Shown in pieces: positions 1 to 7,649 of a stretch of DNA of 64,000 nucleotides (its first letter is position 1; each line of letters begins with the position of its first letter). Below the pieces are notes generated by a model. It saw only the letters and a program-made list of their open reading frames with translations, did not search any database and was not told where the DNA came from. The translations under genes and the position numbers were made by a program. The stretch comes from Svornostia abyssi (lineage in GTDB: Bacteria > Actinomycetota > Thermoleophilia > Solirubrobacterales > Solirubrobacteraceae): contig CP088295.1 in NCBI GenBank assembly GCA_024666565.1, forward strand, positions 3,224,001 to 3,288,000, written 5' to 3'.

Positions 1-63
1 CCGGTGCGGCAATCGTCACCACAATGTCACGCCGCGGTAACACCTGGGCGGCGCGCCTGGACG

Positions 64-69
64 TAGCGT
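64..69 (+). promoter_or_regulatory. Possible -10 element for the 5'-nucleotidase gene
   Basis: TAGCGT fits the TANNNT -10 pattern seen before many genes in this window. Here the start codon is 54 nt further on and is preceded by AGGAAG (114-119), so this gene would have a leader with a ribosome binding site instead of being leaderless. No convincing -35 is visible. Confidence 0.35.
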
Positions 70-122
70 CGAAACCGTCCGGACCCTCATCCGGTGTCTC
101 GCAACCCGATCCCAGGAAGCTC

Positions 123-1973
123 ATGTCCCTTTCCCTCGCCGTCGGCCGAGGCGGTCGGCTTCTGGCGGGCGCCGTCGCGCTCGCGACGGCTGCCACGCTC
201 GCGGGCGCCCCTGCTGCCCTCGCCGACCCCGTCGGTCCCAAGAAGCCGCTGCGGCTGACCCTGCTGCACAACAACGACGCGGAGTCGAAGCTGCTCACCG
301 GTGACTCCATCGCCAACTACGGCGGCATCGGCCGGTTCAAGACCGTGCTCGACGGCCTGCGCACCCAGGCCGACGCGTACTCGGACGCGCAGACCACCTC
401 CGGCGAGAAGCGCAAGGGCACCGTCCTGATCTCCTCGGGTGACAACTTCCTCGCCGGGCTGAACCTCAGCGCCTCGTTCGCCAACGGCGTTCCGTGGTAC
501 GACTCCCTTGCGTTCAACGCGCTCGACTACGACGCCGCGACGCTCGGCAACCACGAGTTCGACTTCGGGCCGAACCGCCTCGCGGACTTCATCGAGGGCA
601 CGACGGACGTGCCGTTCCTGTCCGCGAACCTGGACTTCAGCCGGGAGACCCGGCTCGACGCGCTCGCCGACGCCGGCCGCATCGCGCCGTCGACGATCGT
701 CGAAGTCGGCGCGGACCGCGTCGGTGTCATCGGTCTCACGACGCCGGACATCGCCTTCGTCTCGTCCCCGGGGCGGAAGATCCGGATCATCAAGAACCTT
801 GCGGCGGTCGCGAACCAGCAGGCCGCGAGCCTGAGGGCCGCCGGGGTGAACAAGATCATCCTCTCGAGCCACCTCCAGGGGATCCTCAACGAGGAGGCGC
901 TGATCCCGCAGCTGCGCGATGTCGACGTCGTCATCGCCGGCGGCGGTGACGAGCTCCTGGCAAACCCGGGCACGCCGCTCATTCCCGGCGCCGGGTCGCC
1001 GGTCGGTCCGTACCCGAAGCAGGTCTCCGACGTCGACGGCCGCACCGTGCCCGTCGTCACGACGCAGGGCGAGCTGCGGTACGTCGGCCGGCTGACGCTG
1101 GAGTTCGACAAGTGGGGCACGATCCGCAGGATCGACACCGCGCGCACCGGCCCCGTGCGCGTCTCGGGCAACGCCGTCGATCCGGACGTCGCCGCCCGCG
1201 ACCCGCAGCTGGTGACGGACGTCGAGCAGCCGCTCATCGACTACCGGGCGGCCCTGGACGCGAACATCATCGCCACGAGCGAGGTCCTGCTCAATGGCGG
1301 CAACCCAGATCCGATCCGGCTGAAGGAGAGCAACCTCGGCAACCTCGTCACGGACGCGTACCTGCACGCCGCGGCGAAGGCCGGCCGCCCGTCCGACGTC
1401 GCCATCGCGAACGGCGGCGGCATCCGGACGAGCATCGCGGCGGGCAACGTCTCGGAGGGCCAGACGTTCCGCGTCCTGCCCTTCGACAACCTCGTCGTCC
1501 GGGTCCCGGCGGTCCCGCGCAGCCAGTTCAAGGAACTGCTCGAGAACGGGTACTCGTTCCTGCCGGGCGCCAACGGCCGTTTCACGCACATCTCGGGGGC
1601 GACCGTCGAGGTCAGCACGGCGTGCACGGCGCAGGTCGTGGGCGCCGGCGGCACGATCAGCACGCCCGGATCGCGGGTGCGCGAGGTCACGCTCGACGAC
1701 GGCACGAAGATCGTGGATGACGGCGTCGTGGTCGCGGGCGATCCGATCGACGTGGCGACGGTCGATTTCCTCGCGAAGGGCGGCGACCAGTACCCGTTCC
1801 GCGGGCTTCCGTACAACCTGACGACCACGCCCTACCAGCAGGCGCTCGAGGACTACCTCGTCGACGCGCCGGCCGCGGGTGGGCTCGGTGGCTCGGTGAC
1901 GGCTGCGCAGTACCCGGTCGGTGGCGAGGGCCGCCTGAGCATCTCCAGCAGCGTCCCCGCGGGCGGCTGCTGA
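123..1973 (+). CDS. Secreted 5'-nucleotidase / 2',3'-cyclic phosphodiesterase family protein
   Basis: Two-domain UshA-type nucleotidase of 616 aa that would hydrolyse extracellular nucleotides. Residues 1-34 form a Sec signal peptide ending ALADP. The metallophosphatase domain follows, with LHNND near residue 48, SSGDN near 104 and GNHEFDFG near 142 as metal-binding motifs. The C-terminal 5'-nucleotidase domain carries the NLVTDAYLHAA stretch and the substrate-loop sequence NGGGIRTSI. I chose ATG 123 over an upstream in-frame ATG (24) because it puts the signal peptide at the N-terminus and has AGGAAG just upstream. The family usually starts LHTNDxHG; the NNDAES variant here is typical of a subgroup. 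Phosphate scavenging is the likely role, by inference from the family. It stands alone, with a hairpin after it. Confidence 0.88.
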   Translation: MSLSLAVGRGGRLLAGAVALATAATLAGAPAALADPVGPKKPLRLTLLHNNDAESKLLTGDSIANYGGIGRFKTVLDGLRTQADAYSDAQTTSGEKRKGTVLISSGDNFLAGLNLSASFANGVPWYDSLAFNALDYDAATLGNHEFDFGPNRLADFIEGTTDVPFLSANLDFSRETRLDALADAGRIAPSTIVEVGADRVGVIGLTTPDIAFVSSPGRKIRIIKNLAAVANQQAASLRAAGVNKIILSSHLQGILNEEALIPQLRDVDVVIAGGGDELLANPGTPLIPGAGSPVGPYPKQVSDVDGRTVPVVTTQGELRYVGRLTLEFDKWGTIRRIDTARTGPVRVSGNAVDPDVAARDPQLVTDVEQPLIDYRAALDANIIATSEVLLNGGNPDPIRLKESNLGNLVTDAYLHAAAKAGRPSDVAIANGGGIRTSIAAGNVSEGQTFRVLPFDNLVVRVPAVPRSQFKELLENGYSFLPGANGRFTHISGATVEVSTACTAQVVGAGGTISTPGSRVREVTLDDGTKIVDDGVVVAGDPIDVATVDFLAKGGDQYPFRGLPYNLTTTPYQQALEDYLVDAPAAGGLGGSVTAAQYPVGGEGRLSISSSVPAGGC

Positions 1974-1993
1974 GCCAGTCAGCGGTTCCGGCA

Positions 1994-2023
1994 GGCCGCG
2001 CTCGCATGGCAGCGGGCGCGGCC
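1994..2023 (+). terminator. Hairpin terminator after the 5'-nucleotidase gene
   Basis: Two 12-nt arms (1994-2005 and 2012-2023) pair with one G-U wobble around the loop ATGGCA. No T-tract follows, as is common in high-GC actinobacteria. The loop contains the in-frame ATG at 2006, which would otherwise be taken as the thrS start. This argues that thrS really begins downstream. Confidence 0.6.
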
Positions 2024-2037
2024 ACCGGTCCACGTCG

Positions 2038-2043
2038 TAACCT
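2038..2043 (+). promoter_or_regulatory. -10 element placing the thrS start at GTG 2051
   Basis: TAACCT ends 7 nt before GTG 2051, the same spacing seen for pheS, menB and menE. There is no Shine-Dalgarno, so a leaderless thrS mRNA is likely. Confidence 0.5.
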
Positions 2044-2050
2044 GCCCGAC

Positions 2051-3973
2051 GTGCGGGTCACTCTCCCTGACGGAACACCCCTCGAGCTCGAGGACGGCGC
2101 GACCGGCGCCGACGCGGCCGCGGCGATCGGCCCCGGCCTGGCGAAGGCGGCCCTGGCGGTCAAGCAGCAGGGGGCCGTGCGCGACCTCAGTGCGCCGCTC
2201 ATCGACGGCGAGCCCGTCGAGATCATCACCGAGCGCTCCGGCCAGGACGCGCTCGACCTCATCCGCCACGACACCGCGCACGTCCTGGCGGCCGCCGTCA
2301 TGGAGCTCTACCCGGGCGTGAAGATCTCCATCGGCCCGCCCATCGACCAGGGCTTCTACTACGACTTCGAGTTCCCGGAGGGCGTCACGCTCAACGAGGG
2401 CGACTTCGCGGCCATCGAGGCGAAGATGAAGGAGCACATCGCCGCAGACGAGGGCTTCCTGCGCGAAGACATCTCCGTGGCCGAGGCGCTCGAGCGGTTC
2501 CGCGCCGAGGGCCAGGACTACAAGGTCGAGCTCATCGAGGACCTCGTCCGAAACCAAGGCGTTGAGACCGTCAGTCTCTACACCAACGGCCCGTTCACCG
2601 ACCTCTGCCGCGGCCCGCACGCGCCGTCGACGAAGCGGATCGGCGCGTTCAAGCTGCAGAGCGTCGCCGGGGCGTACTGGCGCGGCGATGCGAGCCGGCA
2701 GATGCTCACGCGCGTCTACGGGACCGCCTTCTTCAAGAAGAAGGACCTCAACGCGCACCTCGAGCTGCTCGAGCAGGCCCGCGCGCGCGACCACCGCAAG
2801 CTCGGCGCCGAGCTCAACCTCTTCATGTTCAGCGAGCTGTCGCCCGGGTCGCCGTTCTGGCAGCCGGACGGCATGCAGATCTGGAACTCGCTCACCGAGC
2901 TGTGGCGCGCCGAGAACGCGCGGCGCGGCTACCGCGAGGTGCGCACCCCGATCCTGTTCGACGTCGACCTGTTCAAGACGTCGGGCCACTGGGACACGTA
3001 CCGCGAGAACATGTACTTCACGGAGGTGGAAAAGCGGGCGATGGGCCTGAAGCCCATGAACTGCCCCGGCCACATCCAGCTCTACAAGAACGCCCGGCAC
3101 AGCTACCGCGACCTGCCGATCCGCTACTCCGAGGCCGGCCTCGTGCACCGCCACGAGCCGAGCGGCACGCTGCACGGGCTCATGCGCGTCCGGCACATCA
3201 CCCAGGACGACGCCCACATCTTCTGCACCGAGGAGCAGGTCGAGGCCGAGGTCGTCGCCTGCCTGAACTTCGGCTTCGCCATCTACGAGCTGTTCGGGTT
3301 CGAGCCCCGCCTGGAGCTCTCGACGCGGCCCGAGAAGCGGGTCGGGACCGAGGAGATGTGGGACCGCGCGGAGGCGGCGCTCGAGGCCGCGCTGCAGTCG
3401 CAGAACCTGGAGTACGACGTCAACCCGGGCGACGGTGCGTTCTACGGGCCGAAGATCGATCTGCACATGACCGACTCGATCGGCCGCTCGTGGCAGCTCG
3501 GCACCGTGCAGCTCGATTACTCGATGCCGGAGCGCTTCGACATCACCTACACCGGGGCCGACAACGCCGACCACCGGCCGGTGATGATCCACCGCGCACT
3601 GCTCGGGTCGTTCGAGCGGTTCATCGGCATCCTCATCGAGCACTACGCCGGCGAGTTCCCGCTCTGGCTGTCGCCGACGCAGGCCATCGTGCTGCCGGTC
3701 TCCGACCGCCACAACGACTACGCGTTCGGCGTGCGCGACCAGCTGCTCGACCAGGGCCTGCGCGTGGTGGTCGACGACCGCAGCGAGTCGATCGGGCGCA
3801 AGATCCGCGAGGCGGAACTGCGCAAGGTGCCGTACATGCTCATCGTCGGCGACCGCGAGGCGGAGTCCGGCGAGGTCAGCGTGCGCGAGCACAAGGGCGG
3901 CGACACGGGCGGGGAGACGGTCGCGGCGCTCGGCGAGCGGCTGCTCGCCCAGGTGCGTGATCGCCGGTCGTGA
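2051..3973 (+). CDS. thrS: Threonine-tRNA ligase
   Basis: Class II aminoacyl-tRNA synthetase that charges tRNA-Thr, 640 aa from GTG 2051, the usual length. Domains in order: TGS domain (VRVTLPDGT at the N-terminus), the editing domain, the catalytic core with motif 2 region GTLHGLMRVRH, the MNCPGH zinc-ligand cysteine, motif 3 in MIHRALLGSFERFIG, and an anticodon-binding domain ending near residue 640. Starting at ATG 2006 would add 15 residues unlike any TGS domain, and that ATG sits in a terminator loop. GTG 2051 gives a perfect family N-terminus and has a -10 box 7 nt upstream. The stop codon overlaps the GTG of the next gene (GTGA), so the two are probably co-transcribed and translationally coupled. 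No T-box leader is present. Confidence 0.96.
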   Translation: MRVTLPDGTPLELEDGATGADAAAAIGPGLAKAALAVKQQGAVRDLSAPLIDGEPVEIITERSGQDALDLIRHDTAHVLAAAVMELYPGVKISIGPPIDQGFYYDFEFPEGVTLNEGDFAAIEAKMKEHIAADEGFLREDISVAEALERFRAEGQDYKVELIEDLVRNQGVETVSLYTNGPFTDLCRGPHAPSTKRIGAFKLQSVAGAYWRGDASRQMLTRVYGTAFFKKKDLNAHLELLEQARARDHRKLGAELNLFMFSELSPGSPFWQPDGMQIWNSLTELWRAENARRGYREVRTPILFDVDLFKTSGHWDTYRENMYFTEVEKRAMGLKPMNCPGHIQLYKNARHSYRDLPIRYSEAGLVHRHEPSGTLHGLMRVRHITQDDAHIFCTEEQVEAEVVACLNFGFAIYELFGFEPRLELSTRPEKRVGTEEMWDRAEAALEAALQSQNLEYDVNPGDGAFYGPKIDLHMTDSIGRSWQLGTVQLDYSMPERFDITYTGADNADHRPVMIHRALLGSFERFIGILIEHYAGEFPLWLSPTQAIVLPVSDRHNDYAFGVRDQLLDQGLRVVVDDRSESIGRKIREAELRKVPYMLIVGDREAESGEVSVREHKGGDTGGETVAALGERLLAQVRDRRS

Positions 3974-4344
3974 CGGCCTGGCGACGACGCCTTGACCCGC
4001 TGCCCGCTCGCGCCCTGCCCGGGGGACTGGTGCTGCACGTCGCCGACGGCCCGCTGTCGCGGCTGCGCGGCCTCGCGCGGCTGGACGAACTCCCCGAGGA
4101 GCGCGGCCTCCTGCTCACCCGCACGAAGTCCGTCCACACGCTGGGGATGCGCTTCGCGCTCGACGTGGTCTGGCTCGATCGCCGGGGCGCCGTCGTGCGT
4201 GTCGACCACGATGTGCAGCCCCGCAAGCACGCCGCGTGTGCCGGCGCCCGGTCGGTCGTGGAGGTCCGTTCGGGCTCCGGAGACCGCTTCGCGGCGGCCC
4301 TGTCGTCGCAGGTTCCCGTGCAACGCGCGCGTCCGTCCTCCTGA
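3970..4344 (+). CDS. DUF192 family protein
   Basis: A 124-aa protein of the DUF192 family, whose members are small, mostly uncharacterised beta-barrel proteins. The diagnostic stretch SVHTLGMRFALDVVWLDRRG is present at about residues 53-72, preceded by RGLLLTRTK. The family's more usual form is SVHTFGMRFPIDVVFLD. There is no signal peptide, so it should be cytoplasmic, unlike many DUF192 members that carry a signal. The start GTG overlaps the thrS stop, implying coupling with thrS; no functional link to tRNA charging is known. The function cannot be assigned from sequence. Confidence 0.85.
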   Translation: MTAWRRRLDPLPARALPGGLVLHVADGPLSRLRGLARLDELPEERGLLLTRTKSVHTLGMRFALDVVWLDRRGAVVRVDHDVQPRKHAACAGARSVVEVRSGSGDRFAAALSSQVPVQRARPSS

Positions 4345-4350
4345 AGCGGC

Positions 4351-4356
4351 TATAGT
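4351..4356 (+). promoter_or_regulatory. Probable -10 box of the infC-rpmI-rplT operon
   Basis: TATAGT matches the sigma-A -10 consensus at five of six positions and lies just after the DUF192 stop codon. The infC ATG is 73 nt further, so the operon would have a leader of about 65 nt (4364-4429). I see no good -35 at a 17-nt spacing. L20-controlled leaders regulate this operon in other bacteria, but I could not identify such a fold here. Confidence 0.5.
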
Positions 4357-4429
4357 CGCTCTTGTTGATCGTGTCCCGCTCCAACACCCGCGCGCCGCAC
4401 TCCGCTTGACCCGCGCGCTGCAAAGCTAA

Positions 4430-5179
4430 ATGCCGGTACCGAGAAGGTTCGACCGGCGCCCGCCTGAGCGGGATCAGACCCGGATCAACGAACGCATCCG
4501 CGTTCCTGAGGTCCGTCTCATCGACGAGTCCGGCAAGCAGGTCGGCGTCATGAAGACCGAGAAGGCGCTGTCGTACGCACAGAGCCGCGATCTCGATCTC
4601 GTGGAGGTCGCGCCCGAGGCGCGCCCGCCCGTCTGCCGCGTGCTCGACTACTCGAAGTACAAGTACGAGCAGGCGCAGAAGGCCAAGGCGGCCCGCAAGC
4701 ACCAGACGAGCATCAACGTCCGCGAGATCAAGTTCCGGCCGAAGATCGCCGAGCACGACTACGCGACCAAGAAGGGCCATGTCGAGCGCTTCCTGCGCCA
4801 CAAGGACAAGGTCAAGGTCACGATCATGTTCCGGGGGCGCGAGGTCACGCACCCCGAGCGCGGCACGATGATCCTCGAGCGGCTTGCCGAAGACCTGTCG
4901 GAGCTCTGCCAGATCGATCAGCGGCCCCAGCAGGACGGCCGCAACATGACGATGCTGCTCTCGCCCTCGAAGGCCGTGCTCGCGGGCACACTGGGTGAGG
5001 ACGGGGAATCCGCTGACGCGGATTCCCTTGGAGCATCGGCTGACGCCGATGCTCCGGAGGCGATCGCCGAGGTCGAGGCGCCCGAGGCCGACGAGCCCGA
5101 GGCCGAGGTGGAAGCGCCCGAGGTCGACGAGGTCGAGGCCGAAGACGACGCTCCGGAGAGCGAAGCAACCGAGGAATAG
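4430..5179 (+). CDS. infC: Translation initiation factor IF-3 with acidic C-terminal extension
   Basis: IF-3 binds the 30S subunit, keeps the subunits apart and checks initiator tRNA pairing. The standard two-domain protein covers residues 1-185: the N-terminal domain with RINERIRVPEVRLID, then the linker and C-terminal domain with KEIKFRPK-like (REIKFRPKIAEHDYATK) and FRGREVTHPERG. The protein then continues for about 65 residues, made almost entirely of Ala, Glu, Asp, Pro and Val in repeated EAPEADEPEAEVEAPE-type units. Bacterial IF-3 is usually near 180 aa, so the tail is an addition; acidic tails on IF-3 occur in actinobacteria. The start of the tail is encoded by two perfect DNA hairpins (5004-5055). 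It is the first gene of the infC-rpmI-rplT operon. Confidence 0.96.
   Translation: MPVPRRFDRRPPERDQTRINERIRVPEVRLIDESGKQVGVMKTEKALSYAQSRDLDLVEVAPEARPPVCRVLDYSKYKYEQAQKAKAARKHQTSINVREIKFRPKIAEHDYATKKGHVERFLRHKDKVKVTIMFRGREVTHPERGTMILERLAEDLSELCQIDQRPQQDGRNMTMLLSPSKAVLAGTLGEDGESADADSLGASADADAPEAIAEVEAPEADEPEAEVEAPEVDEVEAEDDAPESEATEE
5004..5055 (+). repeat. Twin perfect hairpins with TGAC loops inside infC
   Basis: Arms 5004-5013 and 5018-5027 are perfect 10-nt complements, and arms 5030-5040 and 5045-5055 are perfect 11-nt complements. Both enclose the same loop, TGAC, and only two bases separate the hairpins. They encode the start of the IF-3 acidic tail (residues around GESADADS and ASADADAPE). 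The arm sequences differ between the two, so this is not a simple duplication at DNA level. The role is unknown: RNA processing, attenuation before rpmI, or a small in-frame palindromic insertion are possibilities. Confidence 0.75.
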
Positions 5180-5234
5180 GCTCGGTCGGCGCCCCTCGGG
5201 CGTGCGATCGCAGATGTCGCCCTCGGACCTGCTT

Positions 5235-5240
5235 TACTGT
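5235..5240 (+). promoter_or_regulatory. Possible internal promoter -10 before rpmI
   Basis: TACTGT lies 9 nt before the rpmI ATG (5250) and no Shine-Dalgarno is visible there. It could give a leaderless rpmI-rplT transcript in addition to the infC-led one. Confidence 0.35.
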
Positions 5241-5249
5241 TCCGTCCTC

Positions 5250-5453
5250 ATGCCGAAGATGAAGTCTCACTCGGGCGCCAAGAAGCGCTTCAAGCTCACC
5301 GCCAAGGGCAAGGTCAAGGGCCGTCACGCCTTCACCAGCCACATCCTGGAGAAGAAGTCGCCCAAGCGGAAGCGCCGGCTCGGCAACGACGCCGTGCTCA
5401 GCGACCATGACGCCCCGCGTGTGAAGAAGCTGCTGGGAGCCAAGAGCAAGTGA
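5250..5453 (+). CDS. rpmI: Large ribosomal subunit protein bL35
   Basis: A 67-aa basic protein matching bL35 over its full length: [20 protein letters not shown] at the N-terminus, then the [14 protein letters not shown] segment. It is a component of the 50S subunit. It sits between infC and rplT in the order conserved across bacteria, and its stop codon overlaps the GTG start of rplT (GTGA), so the two proteins are probably made in balanced amounts by coupled translation. Confidence 0.97.
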   Translation: MPKMKSHSGAKKRFKLTAKGKVKGRHAFTSHILEKKSPKRKRRLGNDAVLSDHDAPRVKKLLGAKSK

Positions 5454-5809
5454 CCCGCGTCAAGCGTTCCGTCCACGCGCGCAAGAAGCGCCGCGCGACC
5501 CTCGAGCGGGCCAAGGGCTACCGCGGCGAGGCGAACTCGAACTACAAGCGCGCCAAGGAAGCGGTCATGAAGGCCGACTCCTACGCGTACCGGGATCGGC
5601 GCAACAAGAAGCGTGACTTCCGTCGCCTGTGGATCACCCGCATCAACGCCGCCGCGCGTCAGAACGGGATGACCTACGGCACGTTCATCCACGGCCTGCA
5701 GCAGGCGGGCATCGAGCTGGACCGCAAGGTGCTGGCCGACATCGCCGTGCGCGATCCGGAGACGTTCTCCCGATTCGTCGATGCCGCTCGCGAGGCGTCG
5801 GCTGCCTGA
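5450..5809 (+). CDS. rplT: Large ribosomal subunit protein bL20
   Basis: bL20, 119 aa, an early 50S assembly protein. The N-terminus [20 protein letters not shown] and the segments [20 protein letters not shown] and [21 protein letters not shown] are characteristic. Length is normal for the family. The start is GTG 5450, overlapping the rpmI stop. It is the last gene of the infC operon: the strong hairpin plus T-tract at 5834-5869 follows 25 nt after its stop. In other bacteria L20 represses its own operon by binding the leader; nothing in this sequence proves or excludes that. Confidence 0.97.
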   Translation: MTRVKRSVHARKKRRATLERAKGYRGEANSNYKRAKEAVMKADSYAYRDRRNKKRDFRRLWITRINAAARQNGMTYGTFIHGLQQAGIELDRKVLADIAVRDPETFSRFVDAAREASAA

Positions 5810-5833
5810 TCCCAGGCCGCAGCACAGTCTCTC

Positions 5834-5869
5834 GGGCGTCGCTCCTTCGGGACCGGCGCCCTTTTTTTT
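5834..5869 (+). terminator. Rho-independent terminator of the infC-rpmI-rplT operon
   Basis: Two 12-nt arms (5834-5845 and 5850-5861) pair with one G-U wobble and one C-C mismatch around a TTCG tetraloop, followed at once by eight T residues (5862-5869). It is the only hairpin in this window with a classical long T-tract. Confidence 0.93.
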
Positions 5870-5884
5870 GCCCAACCACCTGCC

Positions 5885-6583
5885 ATGACGATCACCAGCC
5901 CCCACAACGCCAAGCTCAAGGAGGTCCGCGCACTGCACCGCCGCCGCGAGCGCGACGACCGCGGCCGCTTCGTCGCCGAGGGCGAGGATCTCCTGGCCGC
6001 CGCTGACGCGGCGGGCTGGGTGCCGGTGCACCGGCTCGTCGCCGAGGGCAGCGGGCTCGCGGGCGAGGAGGTCGATCCCGACCTGCTCGGCGGGGTCTCG
6101 ACGCTGGGCTCCGGCAGCCGGGTGGTCGGGGTGTATGAGACCCGGTGGGCGCAGCCCGTCGGCCCGCTCTGCGTCGCGCTCTGGGGTGTCGGCGACCCCG
6201 GCAACGTCGGTGCGGTGATCCGCAGCGCGCTGGCGTTCGGGGCGAGCAGCGTGGCGCTGGGCCCGAACTGCGCCGACCCGTACTCGCCCAAAGCCGTGCG
6301 CGCCTCGATGGGCGCGATATTCACCCTGCCCGTCGCCCGGGTGGCGTCGATCGACGAGCTGCCCGGCGAGACGATCGGGCTCGCCGCACGGGCGGGCGAC
6401 GAACTGCGCGGCGACGGCGCGACCGCCGAGCGCACGCTCGTGATCGGCGCCGAGCGGACCGGTCTCGGCGAGGACGTCGAGCAGGCCTGCGACCGGCTGG
6501 CGCACATCCCGATCAGCTCTGAATCGCTCAACGCCGCGATGGCCGCGACCATCGCGCTCTACGAGGTCACCCGCCGACCATAG
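5885..6583 (+). CDS. TrmH/SpoU-family RNA 2'-O-methyltransferase
   Basis: A 232-aa SPOUT-class enzyme that would methylate a ribose 2'-OH in rRNA or tRNA. Residues 1-40 hold the substrate-binding N-terminal region (SPHNAKLKEVRALHRRRERD and GRFVAEGEDLL). The knotted catalytic domain has all three SpoU motifs: motif 1 GDPGNVGAVIRSALAFGAS, motif 2 LVIGAERTGL and motif 3 PISSESLNAAMAATIALYE. It is slightly shorter than the 260 aa typical of RlmB or TsnR relatives. The exact target base cannot be told from sequence. It is often next to pheS-pheT in bacteria, as here, which fits the 23S rRNA methyltransferase group annotated in that position. Its stop codon TAG is part of the -10 box of pheS. Confidence 0.9.
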   Translation: MTITSPHNAKLKEVRALHRRRERDDRGRFVAEGEDLLAAADAAGWVPVHRLVAEGSGLAGEEVDPDLLGGVSTLGSGSRVVGVYETRWAQPVGPLCVALWGVGDPGNVGAVIRSALAFGASSVALGPNCADPYSPKAVRASMGAIFTLPVARVASIDELPGETIGLAARAGDELRGDGATAERTLVIGAERTGLGEDVEQACDRLAHIPISSESLNAAMAATIALYEVTRRP

Positions 6584-6586
6584 GAT
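6581..6586 (+). promoter_or_regulatory. -10 element for leaderless pheS
   Basis: TAGGAT includes the stop codon of the methyltransferase gene and ends 7 nt before GTG 6594. The spacing matches thrS, menB and menE. It favours GTG 6594 over ATG 6585 as the pheS start, since the ATG overlaps the hexamer. Confidence 0.45.
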
Positions 6587-6593
6587 GCCGCCC

Positions 6594-7649
6594 GTGGCCG
6601 TCACCGATCGCATCACCGAGATCCAGGCCGAGGCCGAGCAGGCCATCGCCGCGGCCGGCTCGACCGCCGAGCTGGAGGAGCTGCGCGTGCGGTTCCTCGG
6701 ACGCAAGGCCGAGCTGCCCAACCTGCTGCGGGGTGTCGCCGACCTGCCGCCGGCCGAGCGCGGCGCGGTGGGCAAGGCCGCGAACATGGCCCGGCAGGCG
6801 CTGGAGGGTCTCATCGCGCAGCGCGAGGAGGCGCTGGCCGGGGCGGAACTCGACGCCCAGCTCGAGCGCGACCGCGTCGACATCACGCTGCCGGGCACAC
6901 CTGCGCAGCCGGTCGGGTCCCTGCACGTCCTGCACCAGACCTGGCGCGAGCTCGAGGACGTCTTCCTCGGACTGGGCTTCACGGTCATGGACGGCCCCGA
7001 GGTCGAGACGGTCCACTACAACTTCGACGCGCTGAACCACGACCCGCAGCATCCCGCGCGGGCGTGGACCGACACGTTCTACGTGGCCGACGACGTCGTG
7101 CTGCGCACGCACACCTCGCCCATGCAGGTCCGCGCGATGGAGGCCCACCCGCCGCCGCTCTACGTCGTGATCCCCGGGCGCGTGTACCGGCGCGACCACG
7201 ACGCCACGCACCTCCCGCAGTTCCATCAGGTCGAGGGCCTCGCCGTCGACGAGGACATCACGCTCGCCGACCTCAAGGGCACGCTGCTGAGCTTCGCCCG
7301 CACGGTCTTCGGGGACGAGCGCCAGATCCGGCTGCGCCCGCACTTCTTCCCGTTCACCGAGCCGAGCGTCGAGATCGACGTCTCGTGCTCGAACTGCAAG
7401 GGCGGGTCCATGAAGGACGGGTCGCGTTGCCCGGTGTGCAAGGGCACGACATGGCTGGAGATCCTCGGCGCCGGCATGGTCGACCCGAACGTGCTGCGCG
7501 CGGTCGGCGCCGACGCGTATGACCCCGACAAGGTGCAGGGCTTCGCCTTCGGCATGGGCATCGAGCGGATCGCGATGCTCAAGCACGGCATCCCCGACCT
7601 GCGGCTCTACATCGAGAACGACGTGCGCTTCCTGGAGCAGTTCGGATGA
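6594..7649 (+). CDS. pheS: Phenylalanine-tRNA ligase alpha subunit
   Basis: Catalytic alpha subunit of the alpha2-beta2 PheRS, 351 aa from GTG 6594. Residues 1-90 form the coiled-coil N-terminal arm that binds tRNA (ITEIQAEAEQAIAAAGS and RFLGRKAELPNLLRG). The class II core follows, with motif 2 region RVYRRDHDATHLPQFHQVEG and motif 3 GFAFGMGIERIAMLKHGI. An insert with four Cys (CSNCKGG and CPVCKGT) looks like a small zinc site. ATG 6585 is the alternative start. It overlaps pheT by four bases (ATGA), and the chain continues into argC, so pheST and argCJBD are probably one transcript. Confidence 0.96.
   Translation: MAVTDRITEIQAEAEQAIAAAGSTAELEELRVRFLGRKAELPNLLRGVADLPPAERGAVGKAANMARQALEGLIAQREEALAGAELDAQLERDRVDITLPGTPAQPVGSLHVLHQTWRELEDVFLGLGFTVMDGPEVETVHYNFDALNHDPQHPARAWTDTFYVADDVVLRTHTSPMQVRAMEAHPPPLYVVIPGRVYRRDHDATHLPQFHQVEGLAVDEDITLADLKGTLLSFARTVFGDERQIRLRPHFFPFTEPSVEIDVSCSNCKGGSMKDGSRCPVCKGTTWLEILGAGMVDPNVLRAVGADAYDPDKVQGFAFGMGIERIAMLKHGIPDLRLYIENDVRFLEQFG

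Noticed and set aside
87..2033. A 648-codon open frame on the minus strand opposite the 5'-nucleotidase
   Set aside because: It is a GC-rich antisense shadow: Arg-rich, no domain motif, and it covers the real gene completely. Similar long antisense frames occur opposite thrS, pheT, dnaE, menA and others.
2024..2050. A T-box or other aminoacyl-tRNA sensing leader before thrS (and before pheS)
   Set aside because: There is no room for one: both genes appear leaderless, with a -10 box 7 nt from the start codon.
1979..3892. A 637-codon minus-strand frame opposite thrS
   Set aside because: Highly Arg/Val/Leu-biased with no recognisable family, while the plus strand encodes a complete threonyl-tRNA synthetase.
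5997..6014. A third TGAC-loop hairpin with 7-bp arms in the SpoU methyltransferase gene
   Set aside because: The arms are only G and C and repetitive, so they can arise by chance in coding DNA of this composition. Mentioned only for comparison with the infC pair.
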